A stretch of DNA of 63,571 nt from JBPCQA01 sp050998615 (lineage in GTDB: Bacteria; Actinomycetota; Actinomycetes; Propionibacteriales; Nocardioidaceae). Below, piece after piece: positions 45,471-53,284 of the stretch. The translations under genes were made by a program, and so were the position numbers. How positions within the stretch are numbered: the first letter of the stretch is position 1; each line of letters starts with the position of its first letter. The stretch lies in contig JBPCQA010000055.1 of NCBI GenBank assembly GCA_050998615.1, positions 1-63,571 of the forward strand, given 5' to 3'. The notes beneath the pieces are model-generated. The model saw nothing but the letters and a program-made list of their open reading frames with translations, searched no databases and was not told the DNA's origin.

Positions 45471-46831
45471 GAATGTCTCCTCATCAGCGACAACACAGCG
45501 TCACGAGTGTCTATCATGACGCGTTCGGTTTCTGCCTCGACGTTGAGTCGTAGCAACGGCTCGGTGTTGGAGGGCCGAATGTTGAACCACCAATGCGTGC
45601 TAGTGACAGTCAGCCCGTCGAGGTGATCAGTGACGACATCTCGCCGGCCCGCAAACGCCGCCGAGACATTGGACAGCACCTGCTCGGAGTCCGCCACGCT
45701 CTGGTTGATCTCACCGGACGCGGCGTACGGGTCGAACTCGGCTAGCAGTGCCGAAACCGGCAGGGGGCTGGCCGCCACGGCCGACAGCAGATGCAGGGCG
45801 GCCAGCATGCCGGAGTCGGCGTACCAGAAGTCGCGGAAGTAATAGTGCCCCGAATGTTCTCCGCCGAACACCGCGTTGTGCCGCGCCATCGTCGCCTTGA
45901 CAAGGGAGTGACCGACCCGGGTGCGCACCGCGACACCTCCGCGTGCGTCGATCACCTCGGGGACCGCGCGGCTGGAGATGAGGTTGTAGATGACGTGTGC
46001 CCCGGGCTCCCCGGCAAGTGCGCGTACGGCGATCAGCGCGGTCAGCGCGGACGGCCGCACCAACTCACCGCGCTCGTCGACGACGAAGCAGCGGTCCGCG
46101 TCGCCGTCGAAGGCGAGACCGAGGTCGGCGCCTTGACTCACTACCGCCGCCTGGAGATCCACGAGCGTGGCCGGGTCGAGCGGGTTGGCGGCGTGGTGGG
46201 GGAACGTGCCGTCGAGCTCGAAGTACATCGGAATCAAATCGACATCGAGCGCGGCGAAGACGGCGGGCACCGTGCGGCCAGCCATCCCGTTGGCCGCGTC
46301 GACCACCACCGTGAGCCGGCGGCCGCGTAGGCTTACCAGGTCGTGCAGATGGCGGACGTAGGCCGGCAGGATGTCCAGCTCCACCAAGGCGCCTGCACCG
46401 GCCGAAGTCACTGCAGGGGTGCCGGTGTTGAGGTGGTCGCGAATGGCACTAAGCCCGGTCTCACGAGACAGCGCGACGGCACCGGGGCGACACATCTTGA
46501 TCCCGTTGTAGCTGGCCGGATTGTGCGAGGCCGTGAACATTGCCCCTGGCAGCCCCAGCGACCCCGATGCGAAGTACAACTCGTCGGTGGCCGCCAGACC
46601 GAGCATCACCGCGTCCGCACCGGCCGCGCGCACGCCGTCGGAGAAGGCAGCAGCCAGGCCCGGCGACGACTGCCGCATGTCGTGGCCGATGACGACGGCG
46701 GAGGACGAGGGTTCTTGCCGGACCTCCGCCACGAAGGCAGTGCCGATCTGACGGGCGACGGGCTCGTCGAGGTGATCGGGAACGAGGCCGCGGACGTCGT
46801 ACTCCTTGAAGATCGCCGCCAGGTCGCCCAC
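45467..46831 (-). CDS. manB: Phosphomannomutase/phosphoglucomutase
   Basis: The roughly 454-residue enzyme has the alpha-D-phosphohexomutase signatures: active-site serine in MFTASHNPASYNGIK, metal loop AFDGDADRCFVVDE, sugar-binding GGEHSGHYYFRDF, and phosphate-binding RPSNTEPLLRLNVE. It makes mannose-1-phosphate from mannose-6-phosphate (or the glucose pair), feeding GDP-mannose. GTG 46831 is favoured with GGAGG eight bases upstream; GTG 46837 is an alternative. It overlaps Trm112. Confidence 0.95.
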   Translation of the reverse strand: MGDLAAIFKEYDVRGLVPDHLDEPVARQIGTAFVAEVRQEPSSSAVVIGHDMRQSSPGLAAAFSDGVRAAGADAVMLGLAATDELYFASGSLGLPGAMFTASHNPASYNGIKMCRPGAVALSRETGLSAIRDHLNTGTPAVTSAGAGALVELDILPAYVRHLHDLVSLRGRRLTVVVDAANGMAGRTVPAVFAALDVDLIPMYFELDGTFPHHAANPLDPATLVDLQAAVVSQGADLGLAFDGDADRCFVVDERGELVRPSALTALIAVRALAGEPGAHVIYNLISSRAVPEVIDARGGVAVRTRVGHSLVKATMARHNAVFGGEHSGHYYFRDFWYADSGMLAALHLLSAVAASPLPVSALLAEFDPYAASGEINQSVADSEQVLSNVSAAFAGRRDVVTDHLDGLTVTSTHWWFNIRPSNTEPLLRLNVEAETERVMIDTRDAVLSLMRRHS

Positions 46832-46887
46832 GCGCACATCCTCCCAGAAGCGAAGCGGCCAAAGAGCTGCTCTGCGCTCTGAAGACT

Positions 46888-47051
46888 CTAGTGCCGTGTA
46901 TGGGAAATACGTTTACGGTTGCCGCGCTCGCCGGGCGCCTCGCTGCGTTCTCGTCGTCGGCCATAGGGCCAGCTATGCCCTCCTCCTCGGCCTTGCGATC
47001 CCTCCCGGCGCTTCATGGCAATCGGTCAAACAACCTCCCACACGACACTAG
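46888..47051. mobile_element. MITE-like element 2, related to element 1
   Basis: The left end CTAGTGCCGTGTATGG and the inverse complement of the right end CTAGTGTCGTGTGGGA are related inverted repeats, 164 bases apart, without a transposase. In reverse orientation the core matches element 1 over about 50 bases around CTATGGCCGACGACGA, though it lacks about 45 bases that element 1 has. The right terminal TAG is the stop codon of the gene at 47048-47491. Confidence 0.7.
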
Positions 47052-47491
47052 GGATCGATCTCGTCGGGGTCGCGGCCCAGTAGGTCGGCGATGTGCTCGA
47101 TCAGGATCTCGTTGACCAGCGCGACCCGCTCGAGCCGCGAGTTGGCCCGAAGCTCCACGGGCCGGCGGAAGACCACGATTCGGGCCGGCTGGCCCGGCCG
47201 AGCCCGGGTCAACGCGCCGAACGGCAGGGGCTCGTCACTCCAGTCGGCCGGAATCTGCGGCACGTCCTCGGTGCCGAACTCGACGTCGCCGAGCTCCGCC
47301 TCCCAGCGCGTCAGGTGCCTATCGACAAGCGTCAGCACCAGGTCATCGAACTCTTCTCGGTGGGTCCGGTGGAGCTTGACGCCGCCCGAATTCAGCGGCC
47401 CCGGCAGCGCGAGTGGCCCTCGAACGCCGCGCCCATGGCGCTCGCGCGCCGCGCCGGTCCGTCGGGCCACGATGGGCAGCAGCGCGCGCAT
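47048..47491 (-). CDS. Zincin-like protein of the Rv3259 type, without HExxH
   Basis: The 147-residue protein resembles the actinobacterial metallopeptidase-fold family (DUF1025-like): FDDLVLTLVDRHLTRWEAELGDVEFGTEDVP, then VVFRRPVELRANSRLERVALVNEILIEHIADLLGRDPDEIDP. The zinc-binding HExxH of true peptidases is replaced by NEILIEH, so catalysis is doubtful. ATG 47491 or GTG 47494 start it. The stop TAG belongs to the TIR of MITE-like element 2. It is divergent from DUF3499. Confidence 0.85.
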   Translation of the reverse strand: MRALLPIVARRTGAARERHGRGVRGPLALPGPLNSGGVKLHRTHREEFDDLVLTLVDRHLTRWEAELGDVEFGTEDVPQIPADWSDEPLPFGALTRARPGQPARIVVFRRPVELRANSRLERVALVNEILIEHIADLLGRDPDEIDP

Positions 47492-47572
47492 CACGTGGCC
47501 ACTGTATCGACACCTTCGGGCCCCAGTGGCTCAATGCCGAGACGATTGCGTGGCAGGTTGTAGCGTCCTCTC

Positions 47573-47938
47573 GTGAGCCGACGCCGCAGCTGTTCGCGCA
47601 GCACCTGCGGCGGGTCGGCAGTGATAACGCTTACCTACAACTATCGCGATCAGATTGCCGTCCTCGGCCCGCTGTCGACGTACGCCGACCCGCATGCCTA
47701 CGACCTGTGCGATCTTCACGCCGAGAGGTTGAGCGCCCCTCGGGGCTGGGAGGTCATACGGCTTGCGATGGATCCGTCGTCACTGGGTCCGAGCGAGGAT
47801 GACTTGGTGGCGTTGGCCGACGCGGTGCGGGAAGCCGCCCGTCCGCCGGTCGTCCATGAGCCGACCGGCCAGGGCACCGAGGTTGGGCGACGCGGACACC
47901 TGCGGGCGCTGCGATCCAGCGACGCGACGCACCGCTAG
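47573..47938 (+). CDS. DUF3499 family protein
   Basis: The 121-residue protein has the family features SRRRSCSRSTCGGSAVITLTYNYRD and AYDLCDLHAERLSAPRGWEVIRL, with four cysteines that may bind zinc. The family is restricted to actinobacteria and usually lies next to the zincin-like gene. Function is unknown. Confidence 0.88.
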   Translation: MSRRRSCSRSTCGGSAVITLTYNYRDQIAVLGPLSTYADPHAYDLCDLHAERLSAPRGWEVIRLAMDPSSLGPSEDDLVALADAVREAARPPVVHEPTGQGTEVGRRGHLRALRSSDATHR

Positions 47939-47942
47939 CTGA

Positions 47943-47975
47943 TCGGCAGTTCCAGGTGTTCGGCAGTTCCAGGTG
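47943..47975. repeat. Two-copy 16-bp direct repeat between convergent genes
   Basis: TCGGCAGTTCCAGGTG occurs at 47943-47958 and 47960-47975, right after the DUF3499 stop and before the DUF5719 stop. No hairpin is evident. Confidence 0.5.
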
Positions 47976-47988
47976 TAGAGCCGGCGGG

Positions 47989-49416
47989 TCATTGTGGCGG
48001 CGCGGCGGTCACCGCTGGCCTGATGATGGTGTCGACGCCAGAGATCAGCGGCAGCGAGGTGATGCCGCTTCCGCTGGTGAAGTTGGCGACGCCGTGAAGT
48101 GCCGTGCCCGAATCAACCGACACGGTGACATATGAGCTGTCGCCGCCCGCCGGCAACGTCCACGATTTCGTGCTGCCGCCCGTCAAGTGAAGTCGCTCGG
48201 AGGTGCCCGGTTGACCTGACTTATCGAACGACTCGATGGTCACGTTCCCTGCCGAACTCGGCGCTGCGGTCAACCAAAGCGCGAGTTGCGCCCCGGGAAG
48301 AACGGGCACCACCGTCGGGCTGGTCAGCGGTGCGCTGCCGCTGGCGACAGCGAAATCCACCGAGCCTGCGGTCGTCTGGCTGCGGGTCGCCGCGGTTACC
48401 GCCACGTTGGAGGTCACCTGCAACGCGGCGGAGGCCGGCTCGGTGATGGACGAGATATCCTTGACCACCACCTTTCCCGGCGGGATTCGGATACTGGTAA
48501 GGGCGCTGGGCGTGTAGGGGCCGCTTTCAGCGAGGACTTGCACGCTTGCCAGTGCCTCACGGCTTCCTGGGTTGGTGATGGCCAAGACTTGCTTGGCTCG
48601 GCCGGCAAATCCCGCGCTCACGATCGGGTCGCGCCTCGGCTCGGCCGCCGGGGCAACCCATTCCGTCCCGGCAGCCGTGACCCCGTCGACTCGAGACGTC
48701 TGGAGAGCAGCGACCACTCTGCCGCGACTCGTATGCAGGCTGACCGTCAGGTTGGCCTCCCCGGGTGCGTAACGGGCCAGATTCAGCAGCAGACGAGACT
48801 TCGGAGCGACCGGGATGCCCCGCGCCCCCGGCGCCTCGATCGGGCCGTGTGCACCGTAGAACGCGAGGTCGAAAACGGCAACTCCGGGCGTCGGGTTCGA
48901 GACCACGAGCGTGGTGGTGGCTCCCACACTGGTGTCGACGGCGTCGAACCACCAGTGATTTGAGGTCGGCCGACACCAGGTTGCGGCCAGCCCCGATTGC
49001 CGCTTGGCGGCGTACGACGACCACTGTGCGGCCGCCACGCCCGGCGCCTGGGTGCCCTCGGCTAGCACCAGCGACGGCTGCCCGGTGTCCTTCGTGATCG
49101 CTTCGACCGGGACCCCAGGTTGGACCTGCGAGCCGAGCACCGTCGCGTTCGGGGAGAAGGGCGCTACCGACAACGCGGCCTTGACTCCGTGCCCAACGCC
49201 CTGCGTCGACCGACGTGGCGACACCGCGAAGATCATCGTCTTGGCGTCAACCGGCGGCGGTGTGTCAGGACACACCAAGGCGGCCCTGGTCGGTAGCACG
49301 CGGTGTGCCAGGACGCGTTCGACCGGGAGTGCGGACGGCGAATCGCCGGTCGCGACGACCGCGCCGGCCGCGGCGAGAACCGCCGCCGCACCGACGATCA
49401 GGGCACGGATGCTCAT
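47989..49416 (-). CDS. DUF5719 family secreted/membrane protein
   Basis: From ATG 49416 the 475-residue protein has an N-terminal signal or TM (IRALIVGAAAVLAAAGAVVATG) followed by a long beta-rich extracellular region of DUF5719, with phrases such as TTLVVSNPTPGVAVFDLAFYGAHGPI, a repeated beta-sandwich pattern. The ATG overlaps the stop of the glycosyltransferase gene (ATGA 49413-49416), so the two are coupled, which fits a cell-surface role. Confidence 0.85.
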   Translation of the reverse strand: MSIRALIVGAAAVLAAAGAVVATGDSPSALPVERVLAHRVLPTRAALVCPDTPPPVDAKTMIFAVSPRRSTQGVGHGVKAALSVAPFSPNATVLGSQVQPGVPVEAITKDTGQPSLVLAEGTQAPGVAAAQWSSYAAKRQSGLAATWCRPTSNHWWFDAVDTSVGATTTLVVSNPTPGVAVFDLAFYGAHGPIEAPGARGIPVAPKSRLLLNLARYAPGEANLTVSLHTSRGRVVAALQTSRVDGVTAAGTEWVAPAAEPRRDPIVSAGFAGRAKQVLAITNPGSREALASVQVLAESGPYTPSALTSIRIPPGKVVVKDISSITEPASAALQVTSNVAVTAATRSQTTAGSVDFAVASGSAPLTSPTVVPVLPGAQLALWLTAAPSSAGNVTIESFDKSGQPGTSERLHLTGGSTKSWTLPAGGDSSYVTVSVDSGTALHGVANFTSGSGITSLPLISGVDTIIRPAVTAAPPQ

Positions 49417-52370
49417 GCCCGCGCCTCCTGAACGCCGGGGGCTCGATCCAGTTTGAGCCCCAGTCTTCGGTCGAGCGCGGGCGCGGCCAGCACGGCGACA
49501 ATGAGCCACGCCACCAACTGCCCGATCAACCACCATTTTCGGTGTGCGTCCACCGGATGCGGTGTCGGACGTGCAGCGGAGACCGCTGAGGCGGCCCCGA
49601 CCTGCCAGCCAGACATCACCGAGGCGGACGTCGATGCCCTGGTGAGGCCGGGCAGCCCGTCGAGTCGGGCCACCAGATCTTGATTTGCCGGGGTGGGCAA
49701 CACGATGTAGCCGATTGACAAACCGGACAGTCGGGACAGGTCGTGGCCGCTGCCTTCGACCAGCAGGTTGGTCACCCGGTTGGTGAGGCCTGCCGACGGC
49801 TTAGTGGGGGTGACACTGTCATCGCCGAGCCGGACGCCGTCATCGGTCAGCAGTTGATACTTGATCACCGGTCCAGCGGTGTGGATCACCAGGACACGCA
49901 ACGGGGTTTGCTTTGCCCCGGTGCCGGTGGCCATCGCCTCGACCATGTACGCGGGCAACGGCACGGCTGCCCGGCGTACCAGCTCACCATGTGACGCCAC
50001 CCCCACCCACCAGCCAAGCCCGGCAATCGGCGCCAGCACCGCAAACACCGTGAGCCCGGCAGCCAGTGGTTGACGCCAGCCGAACGACCCCGAGCCGACA
50101 GACCGCCGGAGCCCGTCCGCGGCGAACCCGACGGCGCACACCGCCCCCGCTTGCGCTACGAGCACCGGAAATCCGAGCCACCCGAACGCCTGCAGGTTGG
50201 TGCCCGGAACCGCCACCAGGTACGCAGACATCAGCGCCGCGGTGACCAACGCGGCGGCGATCACTACCCAGGCGCCCACGACGCGGGTGCGCCTGTCCTT
50301 TCGCGCCACGGCGAACACAGCGGCCAACAGCAGACCCGCCGTCAACCACCAGGGGGCGGCGCCGGTGGCCGAAAATCGACCGAACAGCAATCGCCACCCT
50401 GAACCGGTGACCGAGCTGCCTGGAATGTCCACGGTGCCGGCCTCGGTCAAGAACAACGTGGGGTCCGAGACGAACCGGGCGGCCCACGGCATCAGCAGCA
50501 CAACCGGAATCGCGACGGCGAGAAAGAGTTGCGCGACGCGGGTCCAGCTGGCGTGCCAGCCGGCGGCTACCACAACCAGCGCGACGGCGAGCAACCAGGC
50601 GACAGGCACGAACGCCGCAAGGATCGCCAGCATCAGGCCACTGGCCCAGGCCGCACGCCACCCTGGCCCTGCGCTCTGGGCAGCCAGCGGGCTCGCCGCA
50701 CGCACGAGCCAGGGCAGCACGATCGCGCCGACCACGGTTCCGATGTGACCGGTGGTGAAGGCGCCGGTCAAGACCGGCAATAGCGCGTAGGTCACCGCCA
50801 TCCAGAGTCGAAGACCAACTCCGTGCACGAGGCGCCGAGTCGCGATGAACGCTCCAAAGCCCGCGAGCGGCACCGCGAACATCATCAAGAGGTCCACGGT
50901 GAGCTCGGCGTTTCCGAACAGCACGCTGCTCAGCACGGCCAGCAAAGCCACGTACGGCGCCATCACCGTGGTGGATCCTAGGCCCACGGGGTGCCAGCCG
51001 GACACGTAGTCATGCCACCAGTGGCTGGCCCCGGCAGGAGCCGGCAGCAATGCCCCGCCTTGCAAGGAACCGGAGCCCCAAAGCCCTCGAGAGGCGATCA
51101 AGGCGCAGAAAACAAGCAGCCCGGTCATGCACAGCAGCGGATGCGCCCTGAGCCAGCTGACAGGCCCCGCGCCCGTCGGGAGGCTGACCATGTCGTCGGA
51201 AACCGGACCGGTCTCCAGCGGCTCGAGATCGCCGGTCCCTCGCCGCATCCTGTTAGCGGAGGCGGCCACTGTCCCGGCCGCATCACGCAATCCCTCCGCG
51301 AAACGGCTCATTACCGAGTCGATTCCGTTGGCGTACGGCGTCCACCAAGGCGGCAACAGCTCCCGAGCGGCTGCGCGACCGTCTGTCGACGTGTGGCGCC
51401 TCCTGAAACGGGCCGCGATGATGCAGTCGGGACGTCCCAGGGTGAACAGCGTCGCCGCCATCTCGTCGTACGACGCTCGCGGCAGTTTGCCGAGCAGATA
51501 GCCGACGGCCCGAATCGCTGACCCGAACGCCAGCCGCAGATACTGCCATGGCAGCACCCACGGTGAGCAGTTGGCCAGCAATGTGAAGAGCGCGGCACGC
51601 CGGTCGGCGCGGTGCGGGCTCGCCGAGGAGTTGTCGATCTTCCGCACCCCTCGAGTGGCAGCCTCGGCGTGGAAGAGCGTCGCCCCCGGGGCCACGACCA
51701 CCCGGTGGCCGGACTTTACGACCCGCCAGCCGAAGTCGACGTCGTCGCGGAACAACGGGAGCTCAGGCGCCAAGCCCTGCAAAGCGTCCCAGACGCTGCG
51801 CTTGATCAACATGCCCGCACTGCTGACCGCCAGCGAGTCGCGCGCGGCGTAATACTGACCCTGATCCTGCTCCCCCGGCTCAAGCCCGGTCTCGCGATGA
51901 CCGGTGCCGGTGATGGTCACACCCACCTCGAGCAGCCGGCGTCCACGTGGCCAGGCCCGGATGCCGCAACCCACAACAGCGATGTGCTCGTCGGTGGCCG
52001 CCACGTCCAACAGCTTCGCCAAGGTGTCGGGTGCGGGAGCGCAGTCATCGTGCAGCAGCCAGATCCATCGGGTCTGCGTAGCGTCGATTGGCGTGGTCGT
52101 GGCAGCAGCAGCCGTGAGCCCCCTAGAGACTGCTTCGCCGAAACCAGTCTTGGCGGACACCTGGGTCACTGCTGTGTCGCCAACGCAGTCGGCGAGCAGA
52201 CGGGCCGAGTTGTCGGCCGAGCCGGTGTCCACGGCCACGATCTGATCGGGCGACCGCTCGCTTTCGCTAAGCGAAGAGAGAAGTCGAGGCAGCCATCGTT
52301 CGCCATTGTGGGCCACGATGACCGCCGTAACCTGTACGCCGACGACAGCCAGGTCGGCGGCTGAACTCAT
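49413..52370 (-). CDS. Large family 2 glycosyltransferase with polytopic C-terminal membrane domain
   Basis: The 985-residue protein opens with a GT2 domain (about 10-260: VTAVIVAHNGERWLPRLLSSL, AVDTGSADNS, LLHDDCAP as the DxD-like metal site), then a linker and at least ten TM helices (about 410-820) and a C-terminal soluble part ending in one more TM helix. It probably transfers a sugar from a lipid or nucleotide donor to an envelope glycan. The acceptor is unknown. Close relatives are conserved beside whiB in actinobacteria. Confidence 0.9.
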   Translation of the reverse strand: MSSAADLAVVGVQVTAVIVAHNGERWLPRLLSSLSESERSPDQIVAVDTGSADNSARLLADCVGDTAVTQVSAKTGFGEAVSRGLTAAAATTTPIDATQTRWIWLLHDDCAPAPDTLAKLLDVAATDEHIAVVGCGIRAWPRGRRLLEVGVTITGTGHRETGLEPGEQDQGQYYAARDSLAVSSAGMLIKRSVWDALQGLAPELPLFRDDVDFGWRVVKSGHRVVVAPGATLFHAEAATRGVRKIDNSSASPHRADRRAALFTLLANCSPWVLPWQYLRLAFGSAIRAVGYLLGKLPRASYDEMAATLFTLGRPDCIIAARFRRRHTSTDGRAAARELLPPWWTPYANGIDSVMSRFAEGLRDAAGTVAASANRMRRGTGDLEPLETGPVSDDMVSLPTGAGPVSWLRAHPLLCMTGLLVFCALIASRGLWGSGSLQGGALLPAPAGASHWWHDYVSGWHPVGLGSTTVMAPYVALLAVLSSVLFGNAELTVDLLMMFAVPLAGFGAFIATRRLVHGVGLRLWMAVTYALLPVLTGAFTTGHIGTVVGAIVLPWLVRAASPLAAQSAGPGWRAAWASGLMLAILAAFVPVAWLLAVALVVVAAGWHASWTRVAQLFLAVAIPVVLLMPWAARFVSDPTLFLTEAGTVDIPGSSVTGSGWRLLFGRFSATGAAPWWLTAGLLLAAVFAVARKDRRTRVVGAWVVIAAALVTAALMSAYLVAVPGTNLQAFGWLGFPVLVAQAGAVCAVGFAADGLRRSVGSGSFGWRQPLAAGLTVFAVLAPIAGLGWWVGVASHGELVRRAAVPLPAYMVEAMATGTGAKQTPLRVLVIHTAGPVIKYQLLTDDGVRLGDDSVTPTKPSAGLTNRVTNLLVEGSGHDLSRLSGLSIGYIVLPTPANQDLVARLDGLPGLTRASTSASVMSGWQVGAASAVSAARPTPHPVDAHRKWWLIGQLVAWLIVAVLAAPALDRRLGLKLDRAPGVQEARA

Positions 52371-52500
52371 GTAACGGGCACCTTGCGGGTGTGGGGATAC
52401 GGGTCTGCCCCGCAGGCACGGGGTCGGCCCAACCCTAGCGGCCGGCCGACGCGGGCCGAAATCTGGCAGCGGTCAACACGCGTTGGCCGGTGGCGACCGA

Positions 52501-52517
52501 AGCCAGGCCGGCTGGCT
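52501..52517 (-). terminator. Hairpin overlapping the whiB stop
   Basis: AGCCAG (52501-52506) and CTGGCT (52512-52517) form a 6-bp stem with a 5-base loop that ends at the whiB stop codon (52516-52518). It may end whiB transcription or separate it from the glycosyltransferase gene. Confidence 0.35.
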
Positions 52518-52812
52518 ACCCGGCTCTCTTCTTGAGCTTGCGACGCTCTCGCTCAGACAGGCCACCCCAGATGCCAAACCGCTCGTCGTTATGGAGTGCG
52601 TACTCCAGACACTCGCCCCGCACATCGCACGACAAGCAGACTCGCTTCGCCTCGCGCGTGGAGCCACCCTTTTCGGGGAAGAACGCCTCGGGATCCGTCT
52701 GAGCGCACAGCGCGCGCTCTTGCCACATCAGTTCTTCGGCGTCGCCGTCGAGCACTTCAAGTTCTCGCACGTTCTTCGCCTCCTCGACCCTTATGTTGGT
52801 GTTGCTGGCCAC
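52516..52812 (-). CDS. whiB: WhiB-family iron-sulfur regulator (WhiB2/WhmD-like)
   Basis: The 98-residue protein has the four WhiB cysteines C36, C59, C62 and C68, the GIWGG turn at 80-84, and a basic C terminus RERRKLKKRAG. WhiB proteins bind a [4Fe-4S] cluster and associate with the principal sigma factor. WhmD/WhiB2 controls septation in mycobacteria and streptomycetes. The GTG start at 52812 lies close behind a strong promoter. Neighbourhood with manB and fbiA supports the WhiB2 assignment. Confidence 0.92.
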   Translation of the reverse strand: MASNTNIRVEEAKNVRELEVLDGDAEELMWQERALCAQTDPEAFFPEKGGSTREAKRVCLSCDVRGECLEYALHNDERFGIWGGLSERERRKLKKRAG

Positions 52813-52835
52813 CCGTAGTGAACAACACTGATGAA

Positions 52836-52865
52836 ATTACATGCCTGTCGGTAGGGCTACGTCAA
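52836..52865 (-). promoter_or_regulatory. whiB promoter
   Basis: On the minus strand TTGACG (52860-52865) and TGTAAT (52836-52841) lie 18 bases apart, near the sigma70 consensus. The predicted start lies about 17 bases before the GTG at 52812, giving a very short leader. Confidence 0.6.
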
Positions 52866-53110
52866 GCCTTCTGTGGTAGTTCTGCTGCGACACGCCGAGA
52901 ATTTCGCTGATTGTCGGCCCCGGTGCCTGGTTTGCGGACCTGCCGGCTGCGCTCCGGTAGGGCATCTGTTGGCGGGGCCCAGACTCTACGACGACATCAC
53001 GCGAAATCTGCGCACCTACCGGAGGCCTCCGCGGGTGGGCCACGACTGGCAAGCTCGTACTGAATCACTCATGGTGAAGCGCTGGTCGAGCTTCGTCACC
53101 GTGCGGACGG

Positions 53111-53156
53111 GTGGCTTCGAGACGCGCTCCAGCCGGGCGATGGTTGAGCTCCACCG
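53111..53156. repeat. Dispersed hairpin repeat, copy C
   Basis: GTGGCTTCGAGACGCGCTCC at the left is followed by GGTTGAGCTCCACCGG at the right. It shares the TTCGAGACG arm with copies at 6121, 7299 and 39598; the right end differs more. Confidence 0.45.
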
Positions 53157-53242
53157 GCCAGGTCCCGCTCGGTCACCGAGGCGACCAGCCGGGGCATCGC
53201 AAGGCCAGCGGTCCAACCCCCGGCCGATCGACGCCAACGAAG

Positions 53243-53263
53243 CCGGTCATGTCTGGTGACCGG
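53243..53263 (-). terminator. Hairpin downstream of the DUF5336 gene
   Basis: CCGGTCA (53243-53249) and TGACCGG (53257-53263) pair with a 7-base loop, 22 bases past the stop of the DUF5336 gene on the minus strand. There is no U-run. Confidence 0.4.
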
Positions 53264-53284
53264 TTGCGAAATGGCGTGTCGGCG

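Larger units (their letters stand above)
52866..53284. other. Long intergenic region between whiB and the DUF5336 gene
   Basis: No frame here has convincing codon usage or a recognised product, although a 128-residue plus-strand frame exists. It contains the whiB upstream region, dispersed repeat copy C at 53111-53156, and the hairpin after the DUF5336 gene. Nothing else is recognised. Confidence 0.55.

Noticed and set aside
52873..53259. 128-residue plus-strand frame in the whiB upstream gap
   Set aside because: It is Arg/Pro-rich like GC-driven chance frames, has no recognisable domain, and runs through the repeat copy at 53111 and the hairpin at 53243.
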